Origin: Molanna angustata
Lineage: Eukaryota; Arthropoda; Insecta; Trichoptera; Molannidae
DNA length: 64,000 bases
NCBI GenBank assembly: GCA_963576475.1
Contig: OY754967.1
Span: 23,027,914 to 23,091,913, forward strand
Reading direction: 5' to 3'
The notes under the pieces are model-generated. The model did no database searches. It saw only the letters and a program-made list of their open reading frames with translations, and had not been told where the DNA came from. Shown piece after piece: positions 60,473-64,000 of the stretch. The position numbers and the translations under genes are program-made. The first letter of the stretch is position 1. Every line of letters begins with the position of its first letter.

Positions 60473-60725
60473 TCTCCACGGCACAGTTATGTATATGGAG
60501 TATTTTTAAAAAAGCTATTTGTGATCATTTTTTTATTATGAAAATTAATTATGAATTTTAAAATTGTGTGACAAACATTCACTAAATAAACATAGAAAAA
60601 AATTAAGGTATTTTTCAGAAACACACTGTTAAACATATTTCAGAAATTTGATTACAAATTAGGGTGTTTAGGTTTATATAAACAGGGTACACACAACTAA
60701 TTTCGGTGATCGTGCGTTTTGAAGT
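60473..60725 (+). repeat. Repeat R, copy 5, 3' part, with adjoining sequence
   Basis: Continues repeat R after the mariner: ACGGCACAGTTATGTATATG, AACACACTGTTAAACATATT, GGGTGTTTAGGTTTATATAA. Mirror of 50660-50912. Confidence 0.75.
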
Positions 60726-61000
60726 TTTAAGTTTTCTCTATAGAGGCCCCCATTCACGATCGTGCCATCCTTCCAAATGGCTTGCCATCACTCCAAAATG
60801 CGCTCGTGAATGTCAAATCCCGCACATCCCAATTGGCCTGACACACCAAAATGGAATTCCAAACGATCGAAACTCTGTAGTACCGCGAAAACGGTGCGGC
60901 GCATCCTGTCGGCACGGCATGTTCGTGAGTGTGAAAACCAGCGGTACATTGCGCCGAGCTATATAATATGAAGTTGATCACTTAATTTTCCCACACAGAA

Positions 61001-61574
61001 GCTATTTTACTTCTGTTATAGACAGATGGGTCGGTGGCAGAGCAAAATCGATTGAATATAATAGAAATTATAGAACACATTATAATAGAACTTCATAAAA
61101 ATGCATTAAGAGATTATCAACTTTTCATGAAGAAAAAATGAACGCTTACTGTGGTGTGGAGAGTTTAGGAAACATTACATTAATTTTGAGTACTGACTCA
61201 AAATTAATGAAATGTTTTTTTTCCAAAGATAAATAAATATTTCACTATTTTGCTCTGTGCTCTCATAATATAATAATTTTAAAATAAAACGATATAAACC
61301 ACGATACATCGGTAAAGTATACATAGGTAGGTAGGTACTACATAATTGAACCTTCCGGTGTAATTAACAAAGTGAATATTATAGTACGTTCGTTTAAAAT
61401 TATTTCAAAGTTATTAAAAAAATCGGACTTCGGACAGAGAAATATAAATAAAATATTCGACATCGTCATATTTTTTGTGGAGTAATATAATAAACGCCTT
61501 CGCCAATCACTGATTTTACGACACCGAAGAGAATTGAGTCTATGGTTTAAAAATGAAACAAAATTTCATCTCGT
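61001..61574. other. No gene; SINE head scrap, end-motif scrap and hairpin
   Basis: 61027-61043 GGGTCGGTGGCAGAGC is the first part of SINE family A. 61150-61168 GTGGTGTGGAGAGTTTAG is a scrap of the satellite element's end. 61173-61214 forms a 19-bp stem (one mismatch) with a 4-base loop around TTAATTTTGAGT ACTG ACTCAAAATTAA. Confidence 0.6.
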
Positions 61575-61910
61575 TGTCAAAATTGTGGCGCAACCGCCGA
61601 TTGCGCCGCGTAGCTGAGTTACACCGGCAGGCGCCATCTTGCCCTGCGCCGTATTCACAGCCCGTCTCCTATTTAAGGGGAAGCACAGCGCGCCCAGACC
61701 ATTCCGTCATCCAGATCTCGAAGCTAGGCATCACGCTGCCCGACCGCTCGTCGTCGTTCAAATCGTCCGCGTTTCAAATTTACATTTATATTCATTAAAT
61801 AATAACTCGACATTTCTGTACCAAGTAATATTAGTAAGCACCAATTGTAATCATCAACTTGATAAATAAAAGAGTAAGTTCAATTTCCTGTTATATCTTT
61901 CAATCTGTCA
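61575..61910 (+). mobile_element. Possible solo LTR
   Basis: A GC-rich block starting TGTCAAAATTGTGGCGCAAC, with a TATA-like CTATTTAAGGGG at about 61668-61679, a GC-rich stretch where transcription might start, and AATAAAAG at about 61864-61871 as a possible polyadenylation signal. This order (TG start, TATA box, poly-A signal) is that of an LTR. I find no second LTR, no target duplication and no sure 3' CA, so the limits are guesses. Confidence 0.35.
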
Positions 61911-61990
61911 ACCATTCCTACCTGAGTAATATTTGATAATAATATTTAATCTATCGTATACGGTATCGCAGTTGCTTGGTCGATCAATCT

Positions 61991-62228
61991 GTGGCTCAGC
62001 TGTCGGGACTCTCCGAACAGACGGCCTCCAGGTTCGAACCAAGCGGTTGAGATATCATTTGGGTTGTATGTAGCTGAAGGCGGACAAACAGGTAATACCT
62101 ACACGTCCAACTGACCGACCTTACCACCTCAATTACAGGCGTGTATACCAGCTCACGCTGGTATGCAATCGCTTCCAACCAAGTGACCACTCTGGCACTT
62201 TAGTAAGCTCTACATACTAAAAAAAAAT
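61991..62228 (+). repeat. tRNA-derived SINE (family C)
   Basis: The tRNA-like head has an A-box TGGCTCAGCTGTCGGG at 61992-62007 and a B box GGTTCGAACC at 62031-62040. A body of about 170 bp follows and ends in a run of A near 62228. It differs from families A and B. Only one copy is present here. The non-tRNA body and A-rich end favour a SINE over a tRNA gene. Confidence 0.6.
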
Positions 62229-62759
62229 ACCTTTAAGTCCAAAAAATCAATATGAAGATGGTTGTAATTCCTTACTATTCTATAGTCGTAATAATCATTT
62301 GAAAATTGAATTATGCTTTTCTTGCAGAAGAACCAAAATTTAAAAAAAACGTACTTAATATTTCAGAAATGTATTCAGAATTCATTCAGAATAAGAATCA
62401 ATATCAAATTATCAGCAATTTATCTTTTTTGATAGAAATATCATTTATTTCACATTACAATGTTTTTTTTAGAATATTTATTCTGATTTTATAAATTTAT
62501 CTTTTTGTACATAATATAAACAAATATAATGCACACTGGCTGGGATTCTTGCCATTAGGCAGTTTTTTCCAACCAATCAAAAATTTTGTCATACAAGGTA
62601 TGACAAAATTATATATGTACATCAATAATAAGAATGAAAGCAAAGAAAATATGTATTACACTAAAATAAATATTAAAAAAAAAAAAAAACAATTCATAGC
62701 AATAGAAATGAAAAACGGTTAGAAATGGATAAGCAGAGGAACTTGAGATCAGGTGTTTA
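62229..62759. other. AT-rich DNA, no gene seen
   Basis: No frame resembles a protein. A short hairpin, TTTTGTCATACAAGGTATGACAAAA, lies at about 62584-62608. Confidence 0.5.
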
Positions 62760-63250
62760 GGGATATATATTTTTATTTATTTTTACATAGCATTATTAAA
62801 CATAAAACAGCGCAAATAACATAACAAGAATTATAACAACAAAATATATTAGTACATTAACAAAGTAGGTACAGTTTTTCATGTAAATTTGTCCGAGTTG
62901 AACGCTGTATAAAAAAATATTGGCACGTTGGACGCCCAACTAGGTGAACCTGTTTTTTTTATTACTTCTTTAGTTTGTTCCTGAAAATACAAAGTGAGAT
63001 AGACGACGCGATTTCCGGACATAGGCTATTCCATAGTTTTGCTGATTATGTTCCGAACAATGAGCTGAGAAATTATGTGTTATGGATAGGAATGGATATT
63101 ATATAGTATTGTACGTTCAGCAGATCGGAGTGGAAGTCCATAATTGGATAAATAAGTTAAATTGTTTTTAAGTTACTGTGTCAGGTTTGGATAAGGGAGA
63201 ATATTGTACAATAGTGACAGAATACGTATATTTTAAAACCTAGTTTTCTT
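62760..63250 (-). pseudogene. LINE RT C-terminal remnant
   Basis: The minus strand from about 63245 reads in broken frames: FKNIRILSLLYNILPYPNLT, then a stop. Near 63060 comes LFGT, a stop, SAKLWNSLCPEIASSISLCI and FRNKLKK. The (S)AKLWNSLPxxIxxSxSLxxFKxKLK wording is the C-terminal end of Jockey-type LINE proteins. The 3' UTR (AGTTGGGCG) and an AT-rich tail follow down to 62760. Several stops; a dead 5'-truncated copy. Confidence 0.7.
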
Positions 63251-63892
63251 ACAAATCGTTTCTCTAGACACCACAAAGAAACGAATATCAACGTTAAAAC
63301 TAAATACAAAATACTATAAAAATTATATTTCTTTAAGTACTTACCACTTTAAAATTATTTAGTAGCTATCAAAAAAATTATTAATATATATTAGAGTATG
63401 TTTAGATTAGTACTCATCCAGATATTTGTAATCCCTTTGGTTCAATTGATATTAACAATATTATGTTCTTGATTTTAAAATAATTATACAATTAAGGATT
63501 CGCGTTTGTGAGTTTCTATGTCTTCCCACCAGGCATGATGATTTGTATCTTAATCAAAGTGAATCAATTAAAGTTCTTCCTATAAAAACTTTAATCAACT
63601 TAATAACAAATTATTACCTACCTTAGTAGATGAATCAAAATTGATTTTCTTTCCAAGTAATCTAAGTTTGAAAAACAAGAGATAAGTTAGCAGTGCTTTA
63701 AATTGCCTTTCTGTTCGAAAGAGAATTTGATCTTTGAGATGTTTAGTTAAATAGTGTAAACATTAGTTTGCACAAATCTTTCAAGGTAGTCCTATATTTT
63801 CAAAAGTGAAAAACGATTTTTGAGTTCAAATAATGAGACAGCGCTTAGAGTGTGCATATAACTTCGTAATTATTGATAATATTATTATATTT
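63251..63892. other. AT-rich DNA, no gene seen
   Basis: No frame or repeat recognised. Confidence 0.5.
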
Positions 63893-64000
63893 ATTTATTT
63901 TATTTTTTCACACCTTTATCACAAAGACTATGAAGATTACTGCTGCCCAACTAGGTAATCTATTCTAGGGCTAGCAGTTTACAATTTTACCAAGCCAAAT
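63893..64000 (-). mobile_element. LINE 3' end, continues past the window
   Basis: TTTATTTATTTTATTTTTTC (tail complement), then CTGCTGCCCAACTAGG and GGGCTAGCAGTTTACAATTT, which match 9103-9164. The body would lie to the right of the window on the minus strand. Confidence 0.55.

Overview
The window looks like a transposon-rich, gene-poor stretch of an arthropod (probably insect) nuclear genome. It is AT-rich and strewn with short GTAGGTACCTAC-type runs. It carries tRNA-derived SINEs, 5'-truncated LINEs, Helitrons, a D,D34D mariner, Penelope-like elements and a long AT-rich satellite. I see no convincing host gene. Every reading frame that resembles a protein belongs to a mobile element, and nearly all are truncated or frameshifted. 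I cannot fix the order; Hemiptera or Lepidoptera would both fit the style of repeats.

Layout. 0-5.7 kb: AT-rich DNA with a 15-bp minisatellite, Helitron-like ends and SINE pieces. 5.7-7.3 kb: a 5'-truncated LINE with a good reverse transcriptase (RT). 9-14 kb: decayed RTE-like LINE pieces, an unexplained GC-rich block, a small inverted repeat and a SINE. 16.3-18.2 kb: a LINE tail and a second, open LINE RT frame. 20.2-31.2 kb: an RTE-like remnant, then an 8.6-kb inverted structure. Its left arm holds about 19 tandem copies of a 313-bp satellite, its right arm only three, and the inner parts mirror each other around a 221-bp centre.

32.7-50.2 kb: a tandem repeat, then a 3-kb Helitron (36.40-39.43 kb) and its inverted, 5'-clipped twin (46.91-49.78 kb). 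Between them lie an AT-rich repeat family, a SINE, a smaller complete Helitron (42.86-43.95 kb), a LINE tail and a remnant of a PIF/Harbinger element with a MADF-domain fragment. A 398-bp (TA)n tract closes this part.

50.4-61.0 kb: a 5.1-kb, almost perfect palindrome with a 382-bp spacer. Each arm holds a mariner nested in a copy of the AT-rich repeat family, a LINE tail, a (TA)n tract and part of a Penelope-like element (RT plus GIY-YIG endonuclease). The palindrome axis lies inside the Penelope-like element. 61-64 kb: a possible solo LTR, a third SINE type and LINE remnants.

The parts do not form a pathway. They record layered insertions followed by inverted duplication. The most unusual items are the satellite-bearing inverted element, whose end motif recurs inside the neighbouring Helitrons, and the palindrome, which has a short hairpin at its breakpoint.
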